Source: an uncultured Duncaniella sp. (GTDB taxonomy: Bacteria > Bacteroidota > Bacteroidia > Bacteroidales > Muribaculaceae). From it: DNA of 64,000 nt. Of the stretch, positions 54,801 through 62,973 are shown in pieces. The notes under the pieces were generated by a model that worked only from the letters and a program-made list of their open reading frames with translations, ran no database searches and was not told where the DNA came from. The position numbers and the translations under genes are program-made. Numbering within the stretch: the first letter of the stretch is position 1; every line of letters starts with the position of its first letter. The stretch covers positions 1 through 64,000 of the forward strand of contig CAJUCI010000005.1 of assembly GCA_910584825.1 (NCBI GenBank). Reading direction: 5' to 3'.

Positions 54801-55262
54801 TAATCCCTCCACGGCAATCTCGCGCTCGTCGGCCTCGACATCGCTGATGAAATAGTAGCCGAGCGAGCTGTAGGGGTTGGGCGTGAAATAGCTGATGCCG
54901 TTTGATGCATCATATTGGCGTGTGTTCGGCCCTTCGGCATAAAAAACGAGTCCGCGCGAAGTGGTCTCGCTTTGCACCTGGGGGAGGTCGTCGACATATC
55001 CGTCGAGTGACAGCCGGTCGGCTATCCGCTTGCCTCCGTAGCCGTAGACGCGGACTTTGGCGGGATTGTCAAATCCCCATGCGCGCAATTCCGACAGGCT
55101 TATCATGTGCAAGCCGGTCTGGGCCACGCTCAGTTTCACCCACCGTCCGCGGCTCAGGCGCGACGATGAGGCATAGGTGTCGACAGGGAATGCCTGTGCG
55201 ATGCCTGTGCCGAGCAGTGAGATGAGCAGAGGGAGTATATATCGTAGATGCAGTGCTTTCAT
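51864..55262 (-). CDS. porU: Type IX secretion sortase PorU-like C25 peptidase, copy 2
   Basis: 1132 aa. Signal peptide to about residue 24 (ILPLLISLLGTGIAQA). The mature start SRLSRGRWVKLSVAQTGLHM resembles PorU. The C25 domain (about 383-770) has His630 in NYVGHSS and Cys663 in GATCSFVHWDG, 33 residues apart as in P. gingivalis PorU (His657/Cys690, recalled). The C-terminus (IYDLSGRLVW, GRGIYIYRATV, SSSVAKRIAV) is a type A CTD-like domain. In PorU this enzyme cleaves CTDs and attaches cargo to lipopolysaccharide. It lies 14 nt after a GH25 lysozyme gene and is the likelier of the two PorU candidates. Confidence 0.88.
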   Translation of the reverse strand: MKALHLRYILPLLISLLGTGIAQAFPVDTYASSSRLSRGRWVKLSVAQTGLHMISLSELRAWGFDNPAKVRVYGYGGKRIADRLSLDGYVDDLPQVQSETTSRGLVFYAEGPNTRQYDASNGISYFTPNPYSSLGYYFISDVEADEREIAVEGLAPTGFPFTTFTETVQHESESLSPAQSGHLIVGEDFRFTPTRKFTFSLPGIESGSTAKMRCEFFAKSSGGVQLTFSIDGKTSGASTADRVPGTQDWGETAVMYEDFTPSDQQVSIGITASNIGTVSLSHLDRLTVNYTRSIALPANNRLEFHSGATSVSLGGAGENTRVWDVTDPLNIIRMRLTPAESGMAWTNEYYGRCIYAAWNENATFLTPKVAGVVKAQDIHAEPTPDMVIITYPTLRQQAERIARLHSETVDSLRVLTLTPEQIYNEFSSGTPDINGMRRMLKLFHDRGTDASGHRLQYVLLLGSANYDHRRITPLWQRSTQATVPIWQTDNGSNENSSFSTDDFLGLLADNSGTNMAADEMKIAVGRIPAHTADEAKVFVDRLVSYCTAPQAGQWRNRIMLVADDGNDNVHMEQTEDMERKFRSFSRGRDMTYQKVYVDTYDKIGGVVKVSRDKFMNLLNDGTVWWNYVGHSSITSMGGEGLLGLSDLNNLYLRRAPFYYGATCSFVHWDGDEYSGLEMLALSDAGGIIGGISATRPVYISRNGILTAGLGDELFSTDSNGRIRPIGEVLRRAKNRIGSDANKLRYVLLGDPAMRLAIPESTARLDSINGRAVVPDDGVSDPIVMSALGNTVLKGSVLTSDGRPLNDFNGYIDLTLYDAERSFTTQGRDNELAGPYVYDEQGEQLYTGRAKVVGGKWECSLVLPSEIADNFRAATLSMFAQTDDAKVSAAGANRDFYVYGYDENAIVDDKAPVIESMYLNHESFINGDAVNVAPMLLARVSDDMGLNMSLAGIGHQMSLRIDDTLNFSDLSSSFVPDSDGSPAGDIAYQLPELEAGNHTATLKIWDIGGNSATASIDFTVDPSQAPKIFDVYTDANPASIEANFYIAHNRPESMLNVQIDIYDLSGRLVWTEKTRGRADMYLTSPVNWNLTNTSGQPVGRGIYIYRATVTSEATSTAPATSSSVAKRIAVAPH

Positions 55263-55276
55263 AATTATGCACTTAC

Positions 55277-56008
55277 TTAACGCGGATTCACGGCTTTTAT
55301 TGTGTCGGTCGATGCCGCGCCGGAGGCAAAGGCGGCCCAGTCGTCGCGCGACGAGGTGTAGACGTTGATGTCCACGTCATGGTCAACCCCGTTGACGCGT
55401 CCGTGGTGTGTGGCCTGCCATATGTCACACTCGATACCGTCGGGGGGCGTGCCGAGCGAGCATAGCCATAGCGGATAGGTGGCGAGACGGCCGCTGATGA
55501 AGCGTGCGTGACCCTTCTTGTTGGTGTAGAGCATCACGCGATAGCCCCGGCTCTCGAGATGGTCGGCCATCTCGATGACGCGGCTCGTGACGAGTCGGGT
55601 GGTCTGGAGGTTGGGGTTGGTGAACTCCTCGATGTCAATTATCGCCGGCAGGTCGAGATTGCGTCCGTGGATTGAGTTGACGAAATTTAGCCCCTGCAGA
55701 TAGCCGGGGGTGTCGAAGCGGAAGAAGTGGTAGGCTCCTACCTTTAGCCCGGCCTTGCGGGCCTTGCGGACGTTGTCGACAAACTTGCGGTCCTTGAACG
55801 TGCCCCCCTCCGAGGCCTTGATGATGACAAACTCTATCCCCTCGGCCTTCACCTTGTCAAAATCGATGTCGCCGTTGTGTGCGCTCACATCTATACCCAC
55901 AATCTCATGCCCCTTGAATCCTGGCACGGTGTGCGGTGCCTGGCCCCGATGGGAACAGGCGGCGACAGCGAGTGCCATGATGAGGGTGAGTATGAGCAGG
56001 CGCAGCAT
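55277..56008 (-). CDS. GH25 (lysozyme-type muramidase) lipoprotein
   Basis: 243 aa. The lipobox VAAC (Cys near residue 18) directs it to a membrane. GH25 signatures are VGIDVSAHNGDIDF near residue 38 (catalytic-pocket Asp), VIIKASEGGTF, VGAYHFFRF, and the Asp-x-Glu pair in LPAIIDIEEF near 124. It hydrolyses peptidoglycan glycan strands. Co-directional with porU (14 nt gap) and probably in the tatA-porU run; a lysozyme here may open the wall for envelope assembly or attack rivals. Confidence 0.9.
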   Translation of the reverse strand: MLRLLILTLIMALAVAACSHRGQAPHTVPGFKGHEIVGIDVSAHNGDIDFDKVKAEGIEFVIIKASEGGTFKDRKFVDNVRKARKAGLKVGAYHFFRFDTPGYLQGLNFVNSIHGRNLDLPAIIDIEEFTNPNLQTTRLVTSRVIEMADHLESRGYRVMLYTNKKGHARFISGRLATYPLWLCSLGTPPDGIECDIWQATHHGRVNGVDHDVDINVYTSSRDDWAAFASGAASTDTIKAVNPR

Positions 56009-56088
56009 ATAGGCGGGTTGTTGTATGGACTTCAGGGAATAGTCTTAATCAGTAAAATTCAGATGAAAAGAGGTGAGATTACATCATT

Positions 56089-56769
56089 TTAGTCTTCCTC
56101 GGACTGAGCCGGGCGGTTGACGATGTTGAACCGCGTGCCGTCATATCGGAAGTCTATCAGCCCCATTGCGTAGAGGCTTACGGCAAGCTCCTCGGCGGCG
56201 GCGCGAGAGGCGTGGGCCGTGAGCATGAACTCCTCGAGCGTAACGCCGGCACTGTTGTCGGTCGCCATCTCGAGCAGCTTGCGTCCCGGGCCTGACATCT
56301 CGATGACGGTGCCTTCCTCCTTCGATTCCGCGCGGGTCCAAGCCCGCACCAGCAGGTCGGGGGCGGCGATGTTCTCGTCGCGCACACGATAGTAGGCGCG
56401 GAGCTGTCCGCCCGACTCCTTGACATGTACAGGGCGGCGCGCGGCACGGTCAATCTCAACGCGTATCACGGTGTGGCCGCCCTCGGTCTTGAAGGCTGTG
56501 ATGCGCAGCTGCTGGGGCGGCACGCAGTACATCTCGGCGGCTTGCTCCACCACATAGATGTCCTCCTCGTTGCGCACTCCGGCTATCGCGCCGTTGTCCT
56601 TCACGCCCACCAGCAGACGGCCTCCGTCATTGTTGGCAAACGCCGAGAGCGAGCGGGCAATCTTGCGGGCATCGGAGATGGCAAACTTGAAGTCCTGATG
56701 CTCGTGCTCCCCCTCTTCGATGAGCGAGGCGATATAGAATTTACCTTTTATTCCTTTTAGGTCTTTCAC
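56089..56769 (-). CDS. AlbA_2 (Schlafen-type) ATP-binding-fold DNA/RNA-binding protein
   Basis: 226 aa. Contains EHEHQDFKFAISDARKIARS and SAFANNDGGRLLVGVKDNG (residues about 20-60), the AlbA_2 signature, and a C-terminal winged-helix-like segment (VTLEEFMLTAHASRAAAEEL) ending MGLIDFRYDGT. Some family members regulate transcription or cleave RNA; the role here is unknown. It starts 2 nt after luxS. Confidence 0.88.
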   Translation of the reverse strand: MKDLKGIKGKFYIASLIEEGEHEHQDFKFAISDARKIARSLSAFANNDGGRLLVGVKDNGAIAGVRNEEDIYVVEQAAEMYCVPPQQLRITAFKTEGGHTVIRVEIDRAARRPVHVKESGGQLRAYYRVRDENIAAPDLLVRAWTRAESKEEGTVIEMSGPGRKLLEMATDNSAGVTLEEFMLTAHASRAAAEELAVSLYAMGLIDFRYDGTRFNIVNRPAQSEED

Positions 56770-56771
56770 AG

Positions 56772-57254
56772 TTACTGTGGATACTGGAGGTTGGCAGGGG
56801 TGATGCGGTCAAGCACTTCGTCGATGTAGACGCGTGCGGCCTTGCGGGCCTCGTCGAGGTCCATATATGAGTAGTTGCCGCAGTCGCGCGGGGTGGCTCC
56901 GGGTATCTCCCCCTCGAACGATGCGACAAATTCCATAGTCTCGCGCATGAGCGGGAGTATGTCTGCAGGGGTGAGCTCGCCCTGCATGAGCAGATAGTTG
57001 CCGGTGCAGCATCCCATCGGGCCCCAGTAGACTATGCGGTCGCGCCACTCGGGCTGATTGCGCAGATATGTGGCGGCGAGATGCTCCATAGCGTGGAGGG
57101 CACGCGGCGAGAGGGCAGGCTGACGGTTAGGCTCGGTCATGCGTATGTCAAACGTTGTGATGACGTCGCCCGAGGGGGTGACATCGTGCCGTGACACATA
57201 GATGCCGCGCAGCAGACGGTTATGGTCGATGGTGAAACTTGCTATCTTTTCCAC
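56772..57254 (-). CDS. luxS: S-ribosylhomocysteine lyase
   Basis: 160 aa. Converts S-ribosylhomocysteine to homocysteine and DPD, the autoinducer-2 precursor. Active-site HxxEH motif as HAMEHL (near residue 54), and the MGCCTGNYLL with the metal-ligand Cys near 84; substrate residues at the N-terminus (SFTIDHNRL). It follows mtnN by 44 nt, together forming the SAH detoxification route. Confidence 0.97.
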   Translation of the reverse strand: MEKIASFTIDHNRLLRGIYVSRHDVTPSGDVITTFDIRMTEPNRQPALSPRALHAMEHLAATYLRNQPEWRDRIVYWGPMGCCTGNYLLMQGELTPADILPLMRETMEFVASFEGEIPGATPRDCGNYSYMDLDEARKAARVYIDEVLDRITPANLQYPQ

Positions 57255-57298
57255 GGTATATCGGATTGTGTTAGTTACAGTTACCTGCAGTGAGGTGT

Positions 57299-57967
57299 TT
57301 ACAGTGAGGCTATGAGAGATTTTATGAGGCCGAACGACTGGCGCGGGGCATCCTCCCAGAAGTTTTCATACTGCTGCGAGTTGTCGTGGTGACACCACGG
57401 AGTGTCGCTGATGACCCTCATGCAGAAGAACGGCACCCCTCTCAGATGGCATGCCTGGGCTATGGCCGCGCTCTCCATGTCGATGGCGAGCACGTCGGGA
57501 TAATGTTCGCGTATGCCGTCGACCTGCTCGCGCGAGGTGATGAACAGCTCGCCCGAGGCGATGAGTCCGCGCTTGACGTTGGGTGCGTCGACAGCCTCGG
57601 CATAGGGTAGGGCGGGGAAGATACGGGGGCATCCGGGCACGCGACCCCACTCCTCGCCGATACACCAGAAGTCATGATGAGCCACACCCGTGGCGACGAT
57701 TGCATCCATCACACCCACATTCTCACCGGCTCCGGCGGCCACGCCGGTGTTGATTACGAGGTCGGGGCTGAAGGTGTCGATGAGTGTTACGGCTCCGATG
57801 GCGGCGTTCACCTTGCCTATGCCGCACTCCATGAGCGCGACCTTGTGGCCGTTGATGGTGCCGAGGTGAAATTCGGTGCCGCCCACGTTGCGGCTCTCTC
57901 TATTGTCCATGAGCGGGAGCAGGAGGTTAAGCTCCTTGGTCATGGCTACTATAATTCCTATTGTCAT
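57299..57967 (-). CDS. mtnN: 5'-methylthioadenosine/S-adenosylhomocysteine nucleosidase
   Basis: 222 aa. Removes adenine from MTA and SAH, giving the LuxS substrate. Start 57967 (MTIGIIVAMTKEL); the open frame extends 183 codons upstream through antisense tatC and is not family sequence. Key residues: EL near 12, GIGKVNAA, NTGVAAG, and the catalytic AIDMESAAIAQACH near residue 172 and ISDTPW. It lies 32 nt after tatC. Confidence 0.96.
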   Translation of the reverse strand: MTIGIIVAMTKELNLLLPLMDNRESRNVGGTEFHLGTINGHKVALMECGIGKVNAAIGAVTLIDTFSPDLVINTGVAAGAGENVGVMDAIVATGVAHHDFWCIGEEWGRVPGCPRIFPALPYAEAVDAPNVKRGLIASGELFITSREQVDGIREHYPDVLAIDMESAAIAQACHLRGVPFFCMRVISDTPWCHHDNSQQYENFWEDAPRQSFGLIKSLIASL

Positions 57968-57999
57968 ATTTTCAGGTTGTTTATTTCGATAAAATGCTA

Positions 58000-58788
58000 T
58001 CACATTGCCTGTTGCGATTGCGCCTTTGGTGAAGGTGGCACGGTGAGGGCCGAGCCTTCCCACAGCAGATAGATGGGGAGGAATACTACGGAGAGAGTGA
58101 AGGGGTCGCCCGTCGGGGTAATGACAGCGGCGAATATCAGAAGTGCCACGATGGCATGGCGGCGATAGGTGTGGAAGAATCCGCGGCGCAGCAGGCCGAT
58201 GCGCCCGAGCATCCAGGCCACGACGGGCAGCTCGAACACCACCCCCATCACGAGCACGAGCATCATGAAATTGTCGATATACGAGTCGAGAGAAATCTGA
58301 TTGGGTATCAGCGCGCTCAACTGGTAGCCCGCAAGGAATCTGAGTGTGAGCGGGAACACGAGGAAATAGCCTGTGGCCACACCGAGATAAAACATCACAT
58401 TGCCTCCGGCCAGCACGCCGCCCACTCCGCGCCTCTCGTGTTCGTAGAGGCCGGGTGCGACAAATCCCCATATCAGGTAAATGATTATGGGGAATGCCGT
58501 TATCACCGCAAGCCACAGCGAGGTGGTCATGTGGGTGAAGAACTGTGAGGCCAGCTGTATGTTGATTAGTGTAATCTCCTGCATGCCCCCCTCGGGCGAG
58601 CCGGTCAGGCGGTCAAAGAGAGTATAGAGCGGGAAGTCGGGGCGGCACGGGGCGAGAATCACCCGGTCGAAGAGCTGAGGCATCACGGCGAAGTAGATGC
58701 ACATAAGCCCCACGACGACTCCGGCACCCTGGAGTATCACTTTGCGGAGTGCCTCGGCATGGTCCCAGAATCCGGCGGTCTCGTTCAA
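58000..58788 (-). CDS. tatC: Twin-arginine translocase subunit TatC
   Basis: 262 aa with six predicted membrane segments. N-terminal NETAGFWDHAEALRKVI carries the receptor-site residues (DHxxELR-like), then VVGLMCIYFAVMPQL and FVAPGLYEHERRG near 114, conserved in TatC. It recognises Tat signal peptides. Its ATG overlaps the tatA stop by 4 nt. Confidence 0.95.
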   Translation of the reverse strand: MNETAGFWDHAEALRKVILQGAGVVVGLMCIYFAVMPQLFDRVILAPCRPDFPLYTLFDRLTGSPEGGMQEITLINIQLASQFFTHMTTSLWLAVITAFPIIIYLIWGFVAPGLYEHERRGVGGVLAGGNVMFYLGVATGYFLVFPLTLRFLAGYQLSALIPNQISLDSYIDNFMMLVLVMGVVFELPVVAWMLGRIGLLRRGFFHTYRRHAIVALLIFAAVITPTGDPFTLSVVFLPIYLLWEGSALTVPPSPKAQSQQAM

Positions 58789-58976
58789 TTTCCGTCCTTC
58801 TTGTCGGTGTTGTTGATTTCGTCAGACACCTCGTTAAGCCCCTGACGGAATGAGTTGACGCCACGGCCTATGCCGCGCGCGAGTTCGGGGATGCGCTTTG
58901 CGCCGAAGAGGAGCAGAATCACTATAAGTATGATTATTATCTCCCCTGTCCCGAGATTGAATATGCAAGGTATCAT
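58785..58976 (-). CDS. tatA: Twin-arginine translocase subunit TatA
   Basis: 63 aa. A single N-terminal membrane helix (EIIIILIVILLLFGAKRIPE), the Phe-Gly hinge, then an amphipathic helix (LARGIGRGVNSFRQGLNEV) and a polar tail. Sequence-typical TatA/B-type; only one such gene is near, so it may serve as both. Confidence 0.93.
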   Translation of the reverse strand: MIPCIFNLGTGEIIIILIVILLLFGAKRIPELARGIGRGVNSFRQGLNEVSDEINNTDKKDGN

Positions 58977-59016
58977 GGCAATTCCGTTAATTTTTGCGGT
59001 ATGTTATCTATCTACG

Positions 59017-59024
59017 CAAAATTA
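59017..59024 (-). promoter_or_regulatory. Possible -7 box upstream of tatA
   Basis: TAATTTTG on the minus strand matches the -7 consensus 41 nt before the tatA ATG; the nearest TTTG is at a spacing of 28 bp. Weak call. Confidence 0.35.
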
Positions 59025-59092
59025 GCGAAAATATTGCGGATATGCCTAATTTCAAATGCTAAAAAAGCGCAATCCCGGACTCGTGCGTGTCA

Positions 59093-62000
59093 TTACAGCC
59101 GCCCTTTCACCGGGGTGACAGTGAAGGTGAAAGCGTATGGGCCGAAGGGCAGACGGTATTGCGGCAGCGGGAGTGCGCCCCAGCTGTCCACGCACCCGAG
59201 ACCCATCTGGGCATAGTCGACGAGCACATTGGTCACATCGTCGGGGTCAATCTCGCCCCAGTGGCTGTTGGGTTTCTCCGGGCCGCCGTCGAGTGTCTCG
59301 ATGGTGTAGTGGAGTGACGAGGCCGAGAAGGGGAGGGTGGATGTGAACTCGAGTCCCGAGCCTGAGGCGTCGAGCACTGCCCAGCGGCGCAGGTCGGTGC
59401 GGGTGCCTGTCTCCTGCGGACGTATGTAGGGATAGGGCTGTGACGACACGCTCTGACGGTAGATGCCGAGGTCGGATGCCTGCTGACGGTCGGCATAGTT
59501 CTCGCCCGGGCCACGTCCGTAATACTCGACGGTGTCGAAATCGGCGGGCATGGGTATCTGCATGCCGAAGCGGAACATGTCAGATGCCTTCGCGCCCTCG
59601 TCGGGGGTCATCACCTCGTCGATGCGTATAGCTCCGCATCCGTCTATAGTGTATGTTATGTCGAGCGTGGCGTTGACGGCGCGCATGCGGTACGAAGCCT
59701 TGACTATGGCCATGCCGTCGCTATGCTCGTCGGTAAGCGAGGTGAGGCTGAGGCGCGGGTCGGCCCACGCGCTGTACTTTTTCTGCAATCCTGCACCGTA
59801 GTCGTTGTCGGTGGGTGCGCGCCAGAAGTTGGGGGTGACGGCACAGCTGTCCTTAAGCATGGCCCGGCCGTCGACGTCATAGGCTGAGATGAAGCCGTCA
59901 AGCTCGTTGAACGCCACGGTAAATCCCTGACCCTTGACAGTCAGGAATCCGGCTTTGTGCTCCACCGAGGTCACAGGCTTGCGGCAAAGTGCGGTCATAT
60001 TGATGACGGGGTCGGAGAGGCGCAGCTGGTCACGGGCGATGGCAGTGCCGGCCTCGAGCAGAGTTGTCGCTTCCTTGAGCTGCCATGCCACATTGAGCAG
60101 CCATTCCCCCTCGCCATCGGTCGAGCCGTAGGGGATGTCGATGACGGCGCGCTGCTGAGGCTCTACACTGATATTGTCGATGATGCCTGTGCGCACGGCG
60201 TGGCCGTCACGGAGGAGGGTCCAGTGCAGGGCCACATCGGTGAGCGGAGAGAAGAATCGTTCGTTATACACCTCCACGCGTCCGTCGGGCAGGAGGGTGG
60301 TGTGGATGTCCTGATACACCCGCTGCACCTCATAGGCGTGAGGGTTGGGCACACGGTCGGGCGATATGAGGCCGTTGTCGCAGAAATTCTGGTCGCTCGG
60401 GTCGGTGGACTTGAAGTCGCCGCCATAGGCATATATGGTGCGACCCTCGGGGGTGGTCCAACGTAGCGACTGGTCCACGAAATCCCATATGAAACCGCCC
60501 TGATATTTGGGATATTTGCGTATGATGTCCCAATACTCCTTGAATCCGCCCTCCGAATTGCCCATAGCGTGGGCATACTCGCACTGTATGAGCGGACGCG
60601 TGGCATTGGGGTCGGAGGAGTATTTCTCGCAAGCCTCGTAGGGATAGTACATCGGGCAGAATATATCGGTCATGCCCCATGTCCCGGCCTGTTCATACTG
60701 TATGGGGCGCGAGGGGTCCATCTCTCTGACGAGCTTGTAGGCCTCCTCGAAGTTCGGGCCGTAGCCCGCCTCATTGCCGAGCGACCATACTATGATGGAG
60801 GGATGGTTGCGGTTGGCCGCCACGTTGCGTGAGTTGCGCTGCAGATGGGCGTTGAGATATGAGGGGTCTTTTGCGAGGGTCTTCTCGTTATATCCCATGC
60901 CGTGCGACTCTATATTGGCTTCGGCCACGACATAAATGCCGTAACGGTCGCAGAGGTCATACCAGCGCGGGTCGTTGGGATAGTGGCTTGTGCGCACAGC
61001 GTTGATGTTGAGCTGTTTCATCAGCTTTATGTCCTGGAGCATACGCTCGGGGCTGACCACATAGCCCCCGTCGGGGTCAAGCTCGTGACGGTCGGCACCC
61101 TTGATGAGCACCGGCTGTCCGTTCACCAGCAGCTGCCCGTCCTTGATTTCGACCTTGCGGAAGCCCACGCGCACGGGTATCACCTCAAGGGTCTTTCCCC
61201 CCTTGCTGACGGTGGCGGTGAGGGTGTAAAGGTCGGGGGTCTCGGCGGTCCACTTCAGCGGATTGGCCACTGAGAGGTTGACCTGTTTGCGGCCCGAGCC
61301 GGTGACGGCTGAGTTGGCCACGATGGTGCCGTCGGGGGCTGAGAGGGTGAGATTGACGTTGACCGAGCCTTTGAGTGTGATGTCGATGGCAAGAGTGCCG
61401 TCGGTGTAGTCATTGACCAGGTCGGGGGTCACGCTGATGTCGGTTATGCGGTTCTTCTCACGCGCATACATATAATTTTCGCGTGCGAGACCCGAGAGGC
61501 GGAAGAAGTCCTGGTCCTCGAGATATGTGCCGTCACACCAGCGGTCAATCTGCACGGTGATGAGGTTGTCGCGCCCCGGTATTATATAAGGTGTCACGTC
61601 ATACTCCTGCGCGAGCTTCGAGTCCTCGCCATACCCCACGTGGCGGCCGTTGACCCATAGCGACATGTTGGATGTCGCCGAGCCGAAATGCGCGGTTATC
61701 TCCTTGCCTTTCCAGTCGGCGGGCACGCTGACCCATCGACGGTAAGTGCCCACGGCGTTCTCGCGGTCGGGGGTCAGGGGCGGGTTGGAGGCGAAGTTGC
61801 CGCGCCAGGGATAGCCGATGTTGACATACATAGGCTCGCCGTAGCCGTGCAGCTCCCACACGCCCGGCACCTGCATGAATCCCCATGCCGAGTCGTCATA
61901 GTCCTTGGCGGCCACCTCGGCCCCGGGGCGTAGATTGCGGTCAGGCACATAGAGGAAACGCCATGTGCCGTCAAGCGGCAGATAGTTGGCCGACGATGAC

Positions 62001-62161
62001 TTCACATGCTCCTCCCCGTCGCGATAGGAAAAGAAGTCGGCATGCATTGGCAGACGGTTGATTTCGGTTACAGCCGGGTCGGTCCATGCCGGGACGGCTG
62101 ACTGCACGGCGGCGGTGAATGTCACGGCCATGAGCGCAGAGGTGATGATGTGTCGTGTCAC
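59093..62161 (-). CDS. GH2 beta-galactosidase, exported
   Basis: 1022 aa. Signal peptide to about residue 22 (ALMAVTFTAAVQSA). Domains in order: sugar-binding (DGTWRFLYVPDRNL...MQVPGVWELHGYG), Ig-like, the TIM-barrel catalytic domain with acid/base Glu in WSLGNEAGYGPN (near 463) and nucleophile Glu in IQCEYAHAMGNS near 530, and a C-terminal Bgal_small_N domain (GFLTVKGQGFTVAFNELDGF). It acts in the periplasm or on the surface on beta-galactosides. It sits after the ECF sigma gene but 131 nt away; regulation by it is possible. Confidence 0.95.
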   Translation of the reverse strand: MTRHIITSALMAVTFTAAVQSAVPAWTDPAVTEINRLPMHADFFSYRDGEEHVKSSSANYLPLDGTWRFLYVPDRNLRPGAEVAAKDYDDSAWGFMQVPGVWELHGYGEPMYVNIGYPWRGNFASNPPLTPDRENAVGTYRRWVSVPADWKGKEITAHFGSATSNMSLWVNGRHVGYGEDSKLAQEYDVTPYIIPGRDNLITVQIDRWCDGTYLEDQDFFRLSGLARENYMYAREKNRITDISVTPDLVNDYTDGTLAIDITLKGSVNVNLTLSAPDGTIVANSAVTGSGRKQVNLSVANPLKWTAETPDLYTLTATVSKGGKTLEVIPVRVGFRKVEIKDGQLLVNGQPVLIKGADRHELDPDGGYVVSPERMLQDIKLMKQLNINAVRTSHYPNDPRWYDLCDRYGIYVVAEANIESHGMGYNEKTLAKDPSYLNAHLQRNSRNVAANRNHPSIIVWSLGNEAGYGPNFEEAYKLVREMDPSRPIQYEQAGTWGMTDIFCPMYYPYEACEKYSSDPNATRPLIQCEYAHAMGNSEGGFKEYWDIIRKYPKYQGGFIWDFVDQSLRWTTPEGRTIYAYGGDFKSTDPSDQNFCDNGLISPDRVPNPHAYEVQRVYQDIHTTLLPDGRVEVYNERFFSPLTDVALHWTLLRDGHAVRTGIIDNISVEPQQRAVIDIPYGSTDGEGEWLLNVAWQLKEATTLLEAGTAIARDQLRLSDPVINMTALCRKPVTSVEHKAGFLTVKGQGFTVAFNELDGFISAYDVDGRAMLKDSCAVTPNFWRAPTDNDYGAGLQKKYSAWADPRLSLTSLTDEHSDGMAIVKASYRMRAVNATLDITYTIDGCGAIRIDEVMTPDEGAKASDMFRFGMQIPMPADFDTVEYYGRGPGENYADRQQASDLGIYRQSVSSQPYPYIRPQETGTRTDLRRWAVLDASGSGLEFTSTLPFSASSLHYTIETLDGGPEKPNSHWGEIDPDDVTNVLVDYAQMGLGCVDSWGALPLPQYRLPFGPYAFTFTVTPVKGRL

Positions 62162-62292
62162 GATAGGTATTTTCAGGATGTATATTACAGGATAAGGTTA
62201 CTTATAAATAGAGGTGTAAATATACAATTAAAGACGGATTGACCCGCCTTGACACATGATTAAATAATGTTAAAACACCCCTTCTCTCCCTC

Positions 62293-62805
62293 TCACAGCT
62301 GGTTGGCGAAGATGAACAGCAGCGGATAGATATCCTTCAGCAGTTCGCGCATGCGGGTTTTGGCCCTCTGCCTTATCACCTTGACCGTGTTGAGGCTTAT
62401 CCCAAGAGCCTCGGCAATCTCTTCGTTTTTCATCTTGTCGATGTAAGCCATGCGGAACACCTCGCGATAGCGTGGCGGCAGCGACTCGATGGCATCGCGT
62501 ATCATGCGTATAATCTCGGCACGAACTATCTCATTGTCACAGCTTTCGGCCGTCGGGGTGTCGGCTGTGTCCACATCTTCCAGCCCCACGGAGCGGCCCT
62601 GTTTCTGCAGATGGCTGAGACAGCTGTTGCGCACCGCCGCGTAGATATACTGCCTGAAATGGAGCTCGGAATCAAACTGCATCTGCAACGAGATTGTCCT
62701 GACAAAGACCTCCTGTACAATGTCCTCGCACAGGTTCTCGTCGTGGACTATATTCATCGCGAAATAGCAAAGAGATTGATAATATTTTCGAAAATAAAGC
62801 TCCAT
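62293..62805 (-). CDS. RNA polymerase ECF-type sigma factor
   Basis: 170 aa from the chosen start (MELYFRKYYQSLCYFAMNIV). Region 2: DENLCEDIVQEVFVR (residues about 22-36) and region 4: LPPRYREVFRMAYIDKMKNEEIAEALGISLNTVKVIRQRAK, split here only in words: PPRYREVF, then NEEIAEALGISLNTVKV helix-turn-helix. An ATG 48 nt upstream (62853) is rejected because it overlaps the promoter at 62823-62854. It lies divergent to a FecR-type gene, its likely inhibitor. Confidence 0.9.
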   Translation of the reverse strand: MELYFRKYYQSLCYFAMNIVHDENLCEDIVQEVFVRTISLQMQFDSELHFRQYIYAAVRNSCLSHLQKQGRSVGLEDVDTADTPTAESCDNEIVRAEIIRMIRDAIESLPPRYREVFRMAYIDKMKNEEIAEALGISLNTVKVIRQRAKTRMRELLKDIYPLLFIFANQL

Positions 62806-62822
62806 TAGGTAAAACCAACTGT

Positions 62823-62854
62823 CAAAAGTATAGAATATCTCGGTTATAGGCAAA
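62823..62854 (-). promoter_or_regulatory. Promoter of the ECF sigma gene
   Basis: On the minus strand TTTG (62851-62854), exactly 20 bp, TACTTTTG (62823-62830). Both boxes are perfect. Transcription would begin near 62816, about 10 nt upstream of the ATG at 62805. Confidence 0.76.
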
Positions 62855-62926
62855 TTTTTTTGTCAGATATTAGGTTTTGTATGTATTATTGCAAAGAAAA
62901 ATTGCATTTTTTTGATTCTTTAGTAA

Positions 62927-62934
62927 TACTTTTG
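62927..62934 (+). promoter_or_regulatory. Possible -7 box of the FecR-type gene
   Basis: TACTTTTG matches TAnnTTTG 40 nt before the ATG at 62974. The -33 box is not well placed. Confidence 0.4.
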
Positions 62935-62973
62935 GTTAATAAACATGTATTAGTATATAGAAACGCAAATGCA

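Noticed and set aside
57968..58516. 183-codon extension of mtnN
   Set aside because: Runs through tatC in another frame; family start is at 57967.
62806..62853. Longer sigma-factor start
   Set aside because: Overlaps the perfect promoter boxes and adds residues not expected before region 2.
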